Assembly (NCBI RefSeq): GCF_011395035.1
Contig: NZ_CP024768.1
Span: 2,207,286-2,271,285 of the forward strand
DNA length: 64,000 nt
From: Pantoea cypripedii
Lineage (GTDB): Bacteria > Pseudomonadota > Gammaproteobacteria > Enterobacterales > Enterobacteriaceae
Direction: 5' to 3'
Shown here: positions 1 to 7,120 of the stretch, in pieces
Numbering within the stretch: the first letter of the stretch is position 1
How the letters are laid out: every line of letters starts with the position of its first letter
The notes under the pieces: model-generated
Database searches by the model: none
The model's input: only the letters and a program-made list of their open reading frames with translations
Told to the model about the DNA's origin: nothing
Program-made: the position numbers and the translations under genes

Positions 1-1180
1 CAACAAACATCTCGGTGAGCGGCAGGATATCCTGTGGACGTTCACGCAACGGCGGCAGGTTCAGCGTCAGCACATTCAGACGATAGAACAGGTCCTCGCG
101 GAATTCACCACGCTGTACCAGCTCAATCAGGTTCTTCTGCGTGGCACAAATCACGCGCACATCAACATGCACCTCGTGTTCCTCACCAACGCGACGGAAG
201 GTGCCATCATTGAGGAAGCGCAACAGTTTGGTCTGCATACGCGGTGACATCTCACCGATTTCGTCCAGTAACACCGAACCACCATTGGCCTGTTCGAAGA
301 AACCTTTTTTGCCTTCCAGCGCGTTGGGATAGGCACCCGCCGCGTGACCAAACAATTCACTTTCTGCCACATCATCCGGCAACGAGGCACAGTTCAGCGC
401 CAGGAAAGGTTTTTTACCGCGCGCGCTGCGCAGATGGCAGGCACGTGCCAGCATATCTTTACCGGTGCCGGTGTCGCCGACAATCAGCAGCGGCGCGTCA
501 TGCATCGCCAGTTTACGTGCCTGATCCAGCACCTGACGCATTTTCGGCGTAACGGCTACGATATGGTCGAACTCCGACTCATCAGTCACAGTCAGGTTCT
601 GGAGCTGACGTCCCATGCGCGCGGTGGATTTCAGCGTAATCATCGCACCCACTGGCTGATCGCTCTGACCTTCTTCTTCCGCGAGGTAAATCGGGCGCGC
701 TTCCAGCAGGAAATCACGTCCCTGAATCACCACGTGCTGGACCTCAGCATCAACCCGATCGTTCTCGATCCAGCGCTGAAAGTTAAAGCCACTAATCAGC
801 GCACCCGCGTTCTGGTTGCGGATTTTTTGTTCGTCGAGATTGAACAGATTTTGTGCCGCCGGGTTTGCCAGCTCCACTTTGCATTTGAGATCGATGGATA
901 ACACCGGTTCCGGCATCGCTACCAGCAACGCACTCAGTGCACGATGTTCACGTTCTGACGGCATGTAAGCCACGGTGCGTACATCTGTCACGCCAGGTGT
1001 ACGGCGAATTTCCGCCATCAGTGAGCTGAATTGTTCAAATTCCAGCGCGGAAAAGTTGAGGTAGATGCGGCCGAGCGGTGCAATTTCAATGCCGCGCAGG
1101 TCGATATTGCGGGCAACCAGCAGGTCGAGTAGCTCGCGCGCCAGCCCGATACGGTCCTGGCAGAAAACTTCCAAACGCAT
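1..1180 (-). CDS. tyrR: TyrR, aromatic amino acid regulator (C-terminal part cut by window edge)
   Basis: Transcriptional regulator of aromatic amino acid synthesis and transport. The 393 codons seen, read leftward from the ATG at 1180, match enterobacterial TyrR: an N-terminal ACT domain beginning MRLEVFCQDRIGLARELLDL, a PAS domain (about residues 75-190) and the start of the AAA+ sigma54-type domain with Walker A GDTGTGKDML near residue 235. The rest of the AAA+ domain and the C-terminal helix-turn-helix lie beyond base 1, so this is truncation by the window and not a pseudogene. In the family, tyrosine, phenylalanine or tryptophan binding controls dimer/hexamer state and repression or activation at TyrR boxes. 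The gene follows ycjF in the same direction, as in E. coli, but a strong hairpin separates the two, so it is probably transcribed on its own. Confidence 0.95.
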   Translation of the reverse strand, partial: MRLEVFCQDRIGLARELLDLLVARNIDLRGIEIAPLGRIYLNFSALEFEQFSSLMAEIRRTPGVTDVRTVAYMPSEREHRALSALLVAMPEPVLSIDLKCKVELANPAAQNLFNLDEQKIRNQNAGALISGFNFQRWIENDRVDAEVQHVVIQGRDFLLEARPIYLAEEEGQSDQPVGAMITLKSTARMGRQLQNLTVTDESEFDHIVAVTPKMRQVLDQARKLAMHDAPLLIVGDTGTGKDMLARACHLRSARGKKPFLALNCASLPDDVAESELFGHAAGAYPNALEGKKGFFEQANGGSVLLDEIGEMSPRMQTKLLRFLNDGTFRRVGEEHEVHVDVRVICATQKNLIELVQRGEFREDLFYRLNVLTLNLPPLRERPQDILPLTEMFV

Positions 1181-1348
1181 TGCGATGGCCTTATTCAGGT
1201 TTTGAATTTTAATGATAATACGCTAACTTGCGGCGCCTCAGAAGGGGCCTGTCAGGAAAAGTTGACAGTCAGAGGCTGGCGATAAGCAAAAGTGTAACGG
1301 AACAACCAATAATAATCCCGTCAAAAATCACAATTAACAAAGAAAATC

Positions 1349-1382
1349 TCACCTTTCACACCCTTTTCAGTGTGAAAGGTGA
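1349..1382 (-). terminator. Perfect 13-bp hairpin after ycjF
   Basis: TCACCTTTCACAC (1349-1361), an 8-nt loop, then its exact complement (1370-1382). Leftward it begins 12 bases after the ycjF stop and is followed by an interrupted T-rich stretch (ATTTTCTTTG), so it probably ends the psp-ycjXF transcript before tyrR. The U-tract is imperfect. Confidence 0.7.
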
Positions 1383-1393
1383 ACAGGGGCTGA

Positions 1394-2467
1394 TTATTTA
1401 GCACTCTGCCCTGCTTTACCCTCGCTTTTGCTGAGGGTTTCTTTCAACTGGCCAATCAGTTCCCGGCGGAAATCACCCAGCCGCGGTTTGTCATCCTCCA
1501 GCCATGGCAGTGGACGGCACAGCTCCATCGCTTTAATCCCGAGACGCGCGGTAAGCAGACCAGCACCAATCCCCTGCGCGGCGCGGGCAGAAAGGCGCGC
1601 GGCAATATCCTGCGATACCCAATCCATCCCCACTTCACGCACCAGCTCAGACGCCCCGGCAAAGGCCATATTCAGCAATACCAGACGGAACAGGCGCAGA
1701 CGGCTGAAATAACCCAGCTCGATGCCGTAAAGCGTGGCGATACGGTTCACCAGCCGCAAATTACGCCAGGCGATAAACGCCATATCCACCAGTGCCAGCG
1801 GACTGACGGCAATCATCAGGGTCGCTTCCGCCGCATGGCGGCTGATTTCACGTCGGGCCTGACGATCCAGCACCGGCTGCACCAGCTGCGCATACAGCAT
1901 GACTATCTCGCGGTCGTTATGGGTTTCATGCAGCGCGGCGTGCCAGCGCTGCAATGCCGGGTGCGCCTGATCCAGTTGTGCCTGCTGCGCCAGCTTTTCA
2001 CAAAATGCACGACCTTTGCCCATACCATGGCTGTGCAACAACTCACGCCCGACATCACGTTCTTCAGCGCGCTGTCGCAGCCGATATAACCGACGCCACT
2101 CGCTAATCAGGGCACCTGCACCAGCGGCGATGATCAATCCTCCGGCAACGCCGCTGCCGAGCGCAAACCAGTCGCGCGTCAGCCAGGCATCGTGCATCCA
2201 CTGCACGCCCTGCGCCACCACACTGACGCCAAAAATTCCCAGGCCAGCGCCCACCATTTTGCGCCATAGGCTGCGTTTAGGGCGCAGTGCCGCTTCGACG
2301 ACTTTTTCACCCGCGCCCTCCTCCAGCGGCTCCTCTTCACGGGTGACCAGAAACGCCGCGTCAGCGTCGGCGCTGAAAGTTTGCGCCGCACGCAACGGTT
2401 TATCTGCTTCGCGGTCCAGAGGACGGGCAAAGTCGATACGTGGTTTTAACGGTGTTTCATCATTCAT
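1394..2467 (-). CDS. ycjF: YcjF, inner-membrane protein of the psp regulon
   Basis: A 357-residue membrane protein of the DUF697/TIGR01620 family; molecular function is not established, and in E. coli it is induced with the psp genes by envelope stress. The N-terminal 65 residues are charged and soluble. Two hydrophobic segments follow at about residues 70-90 (MVGAGLGIFGVSVVAQGV) and 100-120 (GSGVAGGLIIAAGAGALI), then a C-terminal domain with further hydrophobic stretches. The start codon overlaps the ycjX stop by 4 bases, the translational coupling usual for this pair. It is the last gene before the hairpin at 1349-1382. Confidence 0.93.
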   Translation of the reverse strand: MNDETPLKPRIDFARPLDREADKPLRAAQTFSADADAAFLVTREEEPLEEGAGEKVVEAALRPKRSLWRKMVGAGLGIFGVSVVAQGVQWMHDAWLTRDWFALGSGVAGGLIIAAGAGALISEWRRLYRLRQRAEERDVGRELLHSHGMGKGRAFCEKLAQQAQLDQAHPALQRWHAALHETHNDREIVMLYAQLVQPVLDRQARREISRHAAEATLMIAVSPLALVDMAFIAWRNLRLVNRIATLYGIELGYFSRLRLFRLVLLNMAFAGASELVREVGMDWVSQDIAARLSARAAQGIGAGLLTARLGIKAMELCRPLPWLEDDKPRLGDFRRELIGQLKETLSKSEGKAGQSAK

Positions 2468-3849
2468 CGCAGTTTATCTCCCAACAAAAACTCCAGCGCC
2501 GCATCCATGCGAATGTGCGGCAGCGGACGGTCAACGTCGAGCTGCTGCGGCCGGAATTGTTCAAACTGAAATCCCTGCTGTTGCCAGAAGGTGTGACCAG
2601 GCAGACGTGGCGGCACTTCGCCGGGATAGAATGTCAGCGCTTCACCATCATGCAGACGGTTACCGCGCAGCGCGGGGAGTTTCTCTCCACGGTGGTCAAC
2701 CAGCCCGCTTTCGGTCGCCTGCACCGAGGCCAGACCGAGACAATCCAAGGTGATGCCTTCGAATGCGGCGTTCTGCCAGGCATCCTGCACCAGCTGCTGT
2801 AATAACGACACCATATTGGCGTGCTGATCGGCGGTGATGTGATCCGCTTTGGTGGCGGCGAACAATAACTTGTCGATAACCGGTGAAAACAGACGACGAA
2901 ATAACGTGCGCTGGCCGTAATGAAAGCTCTGCATCAGTTGTGTCAGCGCCAGACGCATATCGTTAAACGCCTGTGGCCCGCTGTTCAGCGGTTGCAGGCA
3001 ATCAACCAGCACAATCTGACGATCAAAACGCAGGAAATAATTTTTATAGAAACCTTTCACCACATGCTGGCAGTAATAATTAAAACGCTGTTGCAGCATC
3101 GCGAAATTACTGCCCGCCGGTGCCTGCCGCTGGATGTCATCCACCTGCGGCCACGGGAAAAATTGCAATGCGGGCGCACCCGCCATATCGCCCGGCAAGA
3201 CAAAGCGTCCCGGCTGAATAAAATGCAGCCCCTCGCCTTTGCATTGATGCAGGTAGTCGGTCCAGGCGGCGGCTATGGCGGCAAGACGATTTTCATCGGC
3301 CTGGGCATAGGGATCGAGATCGGCACACAGGCTGCGCCAGCGCTGTGCCCATACGGCGCGATCACCTTGCAACAAACCCAGCATCTGGCGTGACCAGCCG
3401 GCATAATCCTGCGCCAGCATCGGTAAATCGAGCAGCCACTCGCCGGGATAATCGACAATTTCCAGATACAACGTGGCTGTATCTTTGAAGTGACGCAACA
3501 GAGATTCATCCGGGCGATAGCGCAGTGCCAGACACATTTCGCTGACACCGCGTGTCGGCGTGGGCCAACTGGGCGGCACGCCATACAATTGGGCTAAACC
3601 CTCATCATAGGTAAAACGCGGTGTGCCCAGTTCACGTTGCGGCACGCGTTTGACGCCAGGCAGACGTTCCTCGCGCACCACGGAAAACAGCGGCAAACGA
3701 GAGCCGCTGTGGACATTCAATAGCTGGTTAACCAGTGAGGTAATAAAGGCCGTTTTGCCGCTGCGGCTCAGGCCCGTCACAGCAAGGCGCAGGTGACGGT
3801 CAACTCCCCGATTCACCAGCGCCATCAATTCATTTTGCAGTCTTTTCAT
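2464..3849 (-). CDS. ycjX: YcjX, predicted P-loop GTPase/ATPase of the psp regulon
   Basis: A 461-residue protein very close in sequence and length to E. coli YcjX (DUF463 family). Near the N-terminus it has the phosphate-binding loop GLSRSGKTAF, followed by the family's conserved segments LEIVDYPGEWLLDLPMLAQD and IVLVDCLQPLNSG. Family members are predicted nucleoside-triphosphatases tied to phage-shock/heat-shock stress; the substrate process is unknown. The start overlaps the pspD reading frame by 20 bases and the stop overlaps ycjF by 4 bases, so it sits inside the leftward psp operon under the sigma54 promoter at 5436. Confidence 0.93.
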   Translation of the reverse strand: MKRLQNELMALVNRGVDRHLRLAVTGLSRSGKTAFITSLVNQLLNVHSGSRLPLFSVVREERLPGVKRVPQRELGTPRFTYDEGLAQLYGVPPSWPTPTRGVSEMCLALRYRPDESLLRHFKDTATLYLEIVDYPGEWLLDLPMLAQDYAGWSRQMLGLLQGDRAVWAQRWRSLCADLDPYAQADENRLAAIAAAWTDYLHQCKGEGLHFIQPGRFVLPGDMAGAPALQFFPWPQVDDIQRQAPAGSNFAMLQQRFNYYCQHVVKGFYKNYFLRFDRQIVLVDCLQPLNSGPQAFNDMRLALTQLMQSFHYGQRTLFRRLFSPVIDKLLFAATKADHITADQHANMVSLLQQLVQDAWQNAAFEGITLDCLGLASVQATESGLVDHRGEKLPALRGNRLHDGEALTFYPGEVPPRLPGHTFWQQQGFQFEQFRPQQLDVDRPLPHIRMDAALEFLLGDKLR

Positions 3850-4093
3850 CGTTCTCCCTGATGAAACGCGCCGACAGGCGACTAAACACCTTCGTCAGTA
3901 ACGGTTCCAGCGCAAACGCCAACAACAAGCGTAGCGGGCGTCGCGCCACCGATTTCACTGCCCAGCCGGCGAGGCCGCCAGGGGCGTAGGTGACTGCACT
4001 GATGATGATAAATTTTCCCGCCGACTTCAACGCAGGTGCTGCCCGGCGACGCAGAGTTGTAAAACGTTGGGCGGACAAATCAACCTCCGGCAA
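3830..4093 (-). CDS. pspD: PspD, phage shock protein D
   Basis: An 87-residue membrane-associated protein in the pspD position between pspC and ycjX. It has a basic N-terminal region and a hydrophobic segment at about residues 27-60 (IISAVTYAPGGLAGWAVKSV), as in E. coli PspD, which is somewhat shorter (73). It is peripheral to the inner membrane and its exact role in the phage shock response is unclear. The start follows the pspC stop directly and the end overlaps ycjX, marking a tightly packed operon. Confidence 0.85.
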   Translation of the reverse strand: MPEVDLSAQRFTTLRRRAAPALKSAGKFIIISAVTYAPGGLAGWAVKSVARRPLRLLLAFALEPLLTKVFSRLSARFIRENDEKTAK

Positions 4094-4453
4094 TCAGATT
4101 TGACGAAAACGGCTACGCACACTGAATGTTTCCGAGGTGACGTAGCGCTCAATATCACGCACATGCCGTTCATCGACCTGTAGCGCCTCATCCAGCTCAT
4201 CCAGCAACTCGCTGGCGCTGGGTTTATGCACGTCTGGCGCATCATCCGGTTTCACATCCAGCACGAAGCCGAGGATAAAATAGATGATCAGGACTACGCC
4301 GAACAAACCAAAAAACATCGACAACACCAGAATGACTCTTAATAACGTCACTGGAACGTCAAGATACTCCGCCAGGCCAGCACAAACTCCGCGTACCTTA
4401 CCTTGCTGCGGGATGCGCCACAGTTTACGCCCTTTCAGGCTGCCGCCACTCAT
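4094..4453 (-). CDS. pspC: PspC, inner-membrane regulator of the phage shock response
   Basis: A 119-residue PspC-domain protein. The amphipathic N-terminal domain (GKVRGVCAGLAEYLDVPVTL) is followed by one membrane helix at about residues 40-65 and a C-terminal tail rich in acidic and hydrophobic heptads. With PspB it senses inner-membrane damage such as secretin mislocalisation and releases PspF from PspA inhibition. The start overlaps the end of pspB by 4 bases. Confidence 0.94.
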   Translation of the reverse strand: MSGGSLKGRKLWRIPQQGKVRGVCAGLAEYLDVPVTLLRVILVLSMFFGLFGVVLIIYFILGFVLDVKPDDAPDVHKPSASELLDELDEALQVDERHVRDIERYVTSETFSVRSRFRQI

Positions 4454-4677
4454 GGCTGCCTCCAGTTCGGGTGCTCGGCATCCAGGATCGCTTCCAGCGC
4501 TTCAACGCGTTCGCGCATCCGACGGGCATCCTGAGTCATCTGTTGCAGACGTTGCATGTCGTTCGATGAAAGCTCCGCACCGCCGTTGCGTTTGTTGCTG
4601 TAGTGGAGCCATAACCAAATCGGTGCAACAAACAGCACGAAGATGGTCAGCGGTATGGCCAGAAAAAGTGCGCTCAT
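4450..4677 (-). CDS. pspB: PspB, inner-membrane partner of PspC
   Basis: A 75-residue protein with one N-terminal membrane helix (IPLTIFVLFVAPIWLWLHY) and a charged, heptad-like cytoplasmic part (MQRLQQMTQDARRMRERVEA), the standard PspB layout. PspB and PspC form the sensor that recruits PspA to the membrane and derepresses PspF. It lies 41 bases after pspA and overlaps pspC by 4 bases. Confidence 0.95.
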   Translation of the reverse strand: MSALFLAIPLTIFVLFVAPIWLWLHYSNKRNGGAELSSNDMQRLQQMTQDARRMRERVEALEAILDAEHPNWRQP

Positions 4678-4718
4678 TGACTCTCCTTAATCATTTAACC
4701 TGAACGGGTTCAGCACCA

Positions 4719-5384
4719 TTATTCGCTGCGATTCATTTTGGCTTTCAGCGCTGCCAGCTGCTGGCTGATTTCATCATCGGCTTTCAGCTCGGAGAACTCC
4801 TGATCCAGGCTTTTGGGTTTACCAAAACGCTGGCTTTCTGCTTCTGCTTCCATGTGATCGATACGACGTTCAAACGATTCAAAGCGCGCCATCGCGTCAT
4901 TCAATTTATTGCTGTCGAGCTGACGACGAACATCACGCGATGAAGACGCGGCCTGATGGCGCAGCGTCAATGCCTGCTGGCGAGCGCGGGTTTCGCTGAG
5001 TTTTTTCTCCAGCTCACCGATTTCACCTTTCATGCGTTCCAGCGTTTCTTCCACCTGCGCCACTTCCTGTTGCAGCGAAGCGATCAGATCGGTCAGTTTC
5101 TGTTTTTCAATCAGTGCCGCACGCGCCAGATCATCTTTATCTTTGCGCAAAGCCAGTTCGGCTTTTTCCTGCCATTCGGCCTGCTGAATGTCGGCCTGCT
5201 CGATACGACGCAGCAGCTGTTTCTTTTCAGCCAGCGCGCGTGCCGAGGTGGAGCGCACTTCCACCAGCGTGTCTTCCATTTCCTGAATCATCAGGCGTAC
5301 CAGTTTCTGCGGATCTTCGGCGCGCTCCAGCAGTGAATTGATATTCGCGTTAACGATATCGGCGAAACGAGAAAAAATACCCAT
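4719..5384 (-). CDS. pspA: PspA, phage shock effector and PspF inhibitor
   Basis: A 222-residue PspA/IM30 (ESCRT-III-like) protein beginning MGIFSRFADIVNANINSLL, an amphipathic membrane-binding helix, and then almost entirely coiled coil (glutamate-, arginine- and leucine-rich heptads, residues 25-215). It binds PspF in unstressed cells and inhibits its ATPase; under stress it oligomerises on damaged inner membrane. The start at 5384 is chosen over an upstream ATG at 5417 because it matches the conserved N-terminus and has GAGGAA at the right distance. First gene of the operon, expressed from the sigma54 promoter about 52 bases upstream. Confidence 0.96.
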   Translation of the reverse strand: MGIFSRFADIVNANINSLLERAEDPQKLVRLMIQEMEDTLVEVRSTSARALAEKKQLLRRIEQADIQQAEWQEKAELALRKDKDDLARAALIEKQKLTDLIASLQQEVAQVEETLERMKGEIGELEKKLSETRARQQALTLRHQAASSSRDVRRQLDSNKLNDAMARFESFERRIDHMEAEAESQRFGKPKSLDQEFSELKADDEISQQLAALKAKMNRSE

Positions 5385-5435
5385 AATGATGTTCCTCAGA
5401 GTGTTATGTGGTTGCACAAGACGCTCATCACTAAT

Positions 5436-5451
5436 ACAAAAGGCGTGCCAG
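5436..5451 (-). promoter_or_regulatory. Sigma54 promoter of the psp operon
   Basis: On the minus strand the sequence CTGGCACGCCTTTTGTA carries a -24 TGGCAC (5445-5450) and a -12 TTGT (5436-5439) at sigma54 spacing, closely like the E. coli pspA promoter. It lies in the divergent pspA/pspF intergenic region, where PspF (upstream sites) and IHF act in E. coli. This explains joint expression of pspABCD-ycjXF. Confidence 0.88.
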
Positions 5452-5547
5452 TTTTTAACTGCATGAATTTATTGATCTTGATTGTTTTACATCCCGCCAT
5501 AATTCGCATAGGGTAGTGAAATTGATTAACTGATGGTGAAATTCATC

Positions 5548-6534
5548 ATGGCAAATGGTAACGACAATCTGCTGGGCGAATCCAACAACTTTCTTGAGGT
5601 GCTGGAACAGGTTTCGCGACTCGCCCCGCTGGAAAAACCAGTGCTGGTCATTGGCGAACGTGGCACCGGTAAGGAGTTGATTGCCAGCCGTTTACATTAT
5701 CTTTCCGATCGCTGGCAGGGCCCATTTATCTCCCTCAACTGCGCAGCGTTAAATGGAAATCTGCTCGATTCTGAGTTGTTCGGCCATGAAGCCGGTGCCT
5801 TTACCGGTGCTCAGAAACGCCACCTCGGTCGTTTTGAACGTGCCGATGGTGGCACACTGTTTCTGGATGAACTGGCGACGGCCCCGATGCTGGTGCAGGA
5901 AAAATTGCTACGCGTGATTGAATATGGGCAGCTGGAGCGCGTTGGTGGTAACCAGTCGCTACAGGTTAATGTCCGGCTGGTTTGCGCCACCAATGAAGAT
6001 CTGCCTGCGCTGGCCGCGGAGGGTAAATTCCGCGCGGATCTGCTCGACCGCCTTGCCTTTGACGTGGTACAGCTGCCGCCACTGCGCGAACGCCGCAGTG
6101 ATATCCTGGTGATGGCAGAACATTTTGCCATTCAGATGTGCCGCGAACTGGGTTTACCGCTGTTTCCCGGTTTCAGCGAACAAGCTCAACAGACGCTGTT
6201 GCAGTACAACTGGCCAGGAAATGTGCGTGAACTGAAAAACGTGGTGGAACGCTCGGTGTATCGCCATCACAGCATCGACGAGCCGCTGGATAATATTATT
6301 ATCAACCCGTTTGCGCCGCGCAGCGCGCCCGTTCCGGTTACTGTCAGCAGCGAAAGCAGCCAGCCCGCTTTGCCACTTGATCTGCGGCAGTGGCAGAGCC
6401 AGCAGGAACGCCAGCTGGTGGAACGCAGCCTGGCGGAGGCAAAATATAACCAGCGCCGGGCGGCGGATTTATTGGGTGTTACCTATCATCAACTGCGGGC
6501 AATGATGAAGAAGCACGGGGTTGAGGTTAATTAA
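5548..6534 (+). CDS. pspF: PspF, sigma54 activator of the psp operon
   Basis: A bacterial enhancer-binding protein of 328 residues with no N-terminal receiver domain, as expected for PspF, since it is controlled by PspA. It shows Walker A GERGTGKELI, the sigma54-contact loop GAFTGA (in GHEAGAFTGAQKR), Walker B LFLDELA, and a C-terminal Fis-type helix-turn-helix (KYNQRRAADLLGVTYHQLRA). The ATG at 5548 best fits the family N-terminus; an in-frame ATG at 5533 is possible because neither start has a strong ribosome site. Divergent from pspA and sharing its intergenic control region. Confidence 0.95.
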   Translation: MANGNDNLLGESNNFLEVLEQVSRLAPLEKPVLVIGERGTGKELIASRLHYLSDRWQGPFISLNCAALNGNLLDSELFGHEAGAFTGAQKRHLGRFERADGGTLFLDELATAPMLVQEKLLRVIEYGQLERVGGNQSLQVNVRLVCATNEDLPALAAEGKFRADLLDRLAFDVVQLPPLRERRSDILVMAEHFAIQMCRELGLPLFPGFSEQAQQTLLQYNWPGNVRELKNVVERSVYRHHSIDEPLDNIIINPFAPRSAPVPVTVSSESSQPALPLDLRQWQSQQERQLVERSLAEAKYNQRRAADLLGVTYHQLRAMMKKHGVEVN

Positions 6535-6543
6535 ATCATTTAA

Positions 6544-6561
6544 GCGCCCGAATCAGGGCGC
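6544..6561 (+). terminator. Hairpin after pspF
   Basis: GCGCCC (6544-6549), loop GAATCA, GGGCGC (6556-6561), then ATTATC. It starts 10 bases beyond the pspF stop. The U-tract is poor, so it is a probable but not strong terminator. Confidence 0.5.
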
Positions 6562-6592
6562 ATTATCATGCTTTACGGAATGCTACCGAAGT

Positions 6593-6709
6593 TTAGTTAA
6601 TATCGTATATCTCATATTTCTTTAGCTTCCGTCTGATATACCGAATCTCAAATCCCAGCACTGTCACAGCAACCACAAGCATCCCCACTACAACACTCAG
6701 TACAATCAT
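6593..6709 (-). CDS. 38-residue predicted single-pass membrane protein
   Basis: A very small reading frame, ATG at 6709, encoding 38 residues: a hydrophobic helix (VLSVVVGMLVVAVTVLGF, residues 3-20) followed by a strongly basic stretch (RYIRRKLKKYE) that would fix the C-terminus in the cytoplasm. AAGGA stands upstream of the ATG, and a good sigma70 promoter (6745-6774) is appropriately placed. I do not recognise a named family. It lies between pspF (convergent) and the RyhB gene (same strand). The composition is what is expected of genuine small membrane proteins and unlike a chance frame, but translation is unproven. Confidence 0.6.
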   Translation of the reverse strand: MIVLSVVVGMLVVAVTVLGFEIRYIRRKLKKYEIYDIN

Positions 6710-6744
6710 AAGTCATCCTTGTCTTAACGAAACTACGCAAGGGT

Positions 6745-6774
6745 ATTATAACTTACTGTTATTATTAATGACTA
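6745..6774 (-). promoter_or_regulatory. Sigma70-type promoter for the 38-residue gene
   Basis: Minus strand TAGTCA (6769-6774), an 18-base spacer, then a perfect TATAAT (6745-6750). It is 36 bases upstream of the small reading frame and supports its expression. Confidence 0.55.
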
Positions 6775-6843
6775 TCAGATTATCAATCTGGTCGGGAGAC
6801 ACACCAGTTGTAGCACGGCTGACAGGGGTCATTTCCTGAGAGC

Positions 6844-6933
6844 AAAAAAAAGCCCGCTATAAGCGGGCAACAAATACTGGAAGCAATGTGAGCAATGTCG
6901 TGCTCTTCTTCGGTAGAGCCACCGTCGAAGCGC
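6844..6933 (-). ncRNA. ryhB: RyhB iron-responsive small RNA
   Basis: On the minus strand this contains the RyhB core, AGCACGACATTGCTCACATT followed by GCTTCCAGTATT, identical to the conserved target-pairing segment of E. coli RyhB. A 5' stem-loop precedes it (CTTC...GAAG arms) and an intrinsic terminator ends it: GCCCGCT/AGCGGGC stem (6852-6868) followed by eight U. Taking the first G after a TATTAT -10 as start gives about 90 nt, the E. coli length. RyhB with Hfq represses iron-using protein mRNAs when iron is scarce. Location between pspF and sapA differs from E. coli. The exact 5' end is inferred. Confidence 0.9.
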
Positions 6934-6941
6934 AGAAGAAT

Positions 6942-6960
6942 AATAATCATTCTTATTATC
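6942..6960 (-). promoter_or_regulatory. Fur box at the ryhB promoter
   Basis: GATAATAAGAATGATTATT on the minus strand matches the 19-bp Fur consensus at 15 of 19 positions and overlaps the deduced -10 (TATTAT, 6940-6945). Fur-Fe2+ would block ryhB when iron is sufficient, as known in E. coli. Confidence 0.8.
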
Positions 6961-7120
6961 ATCTGTAAACCCCTAATTGAGAATTTTTCTCATTTCCACA
7001 CTAACGGTGTGATTACCTCATCGCCGCTTTGCTGAAAAAGACACCAGAACTGTCCTTAATTTGGGGAGTACCGGACGTTTGCGATACACTCTCGCTATTG
7101 CCTCAGAATCGTTGAGTTCT

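Noticed and set aside
1..1180. tyrR as a pseudogene
   Set aside because: The frame is open to the window edge; it is cut by the window, not broken.
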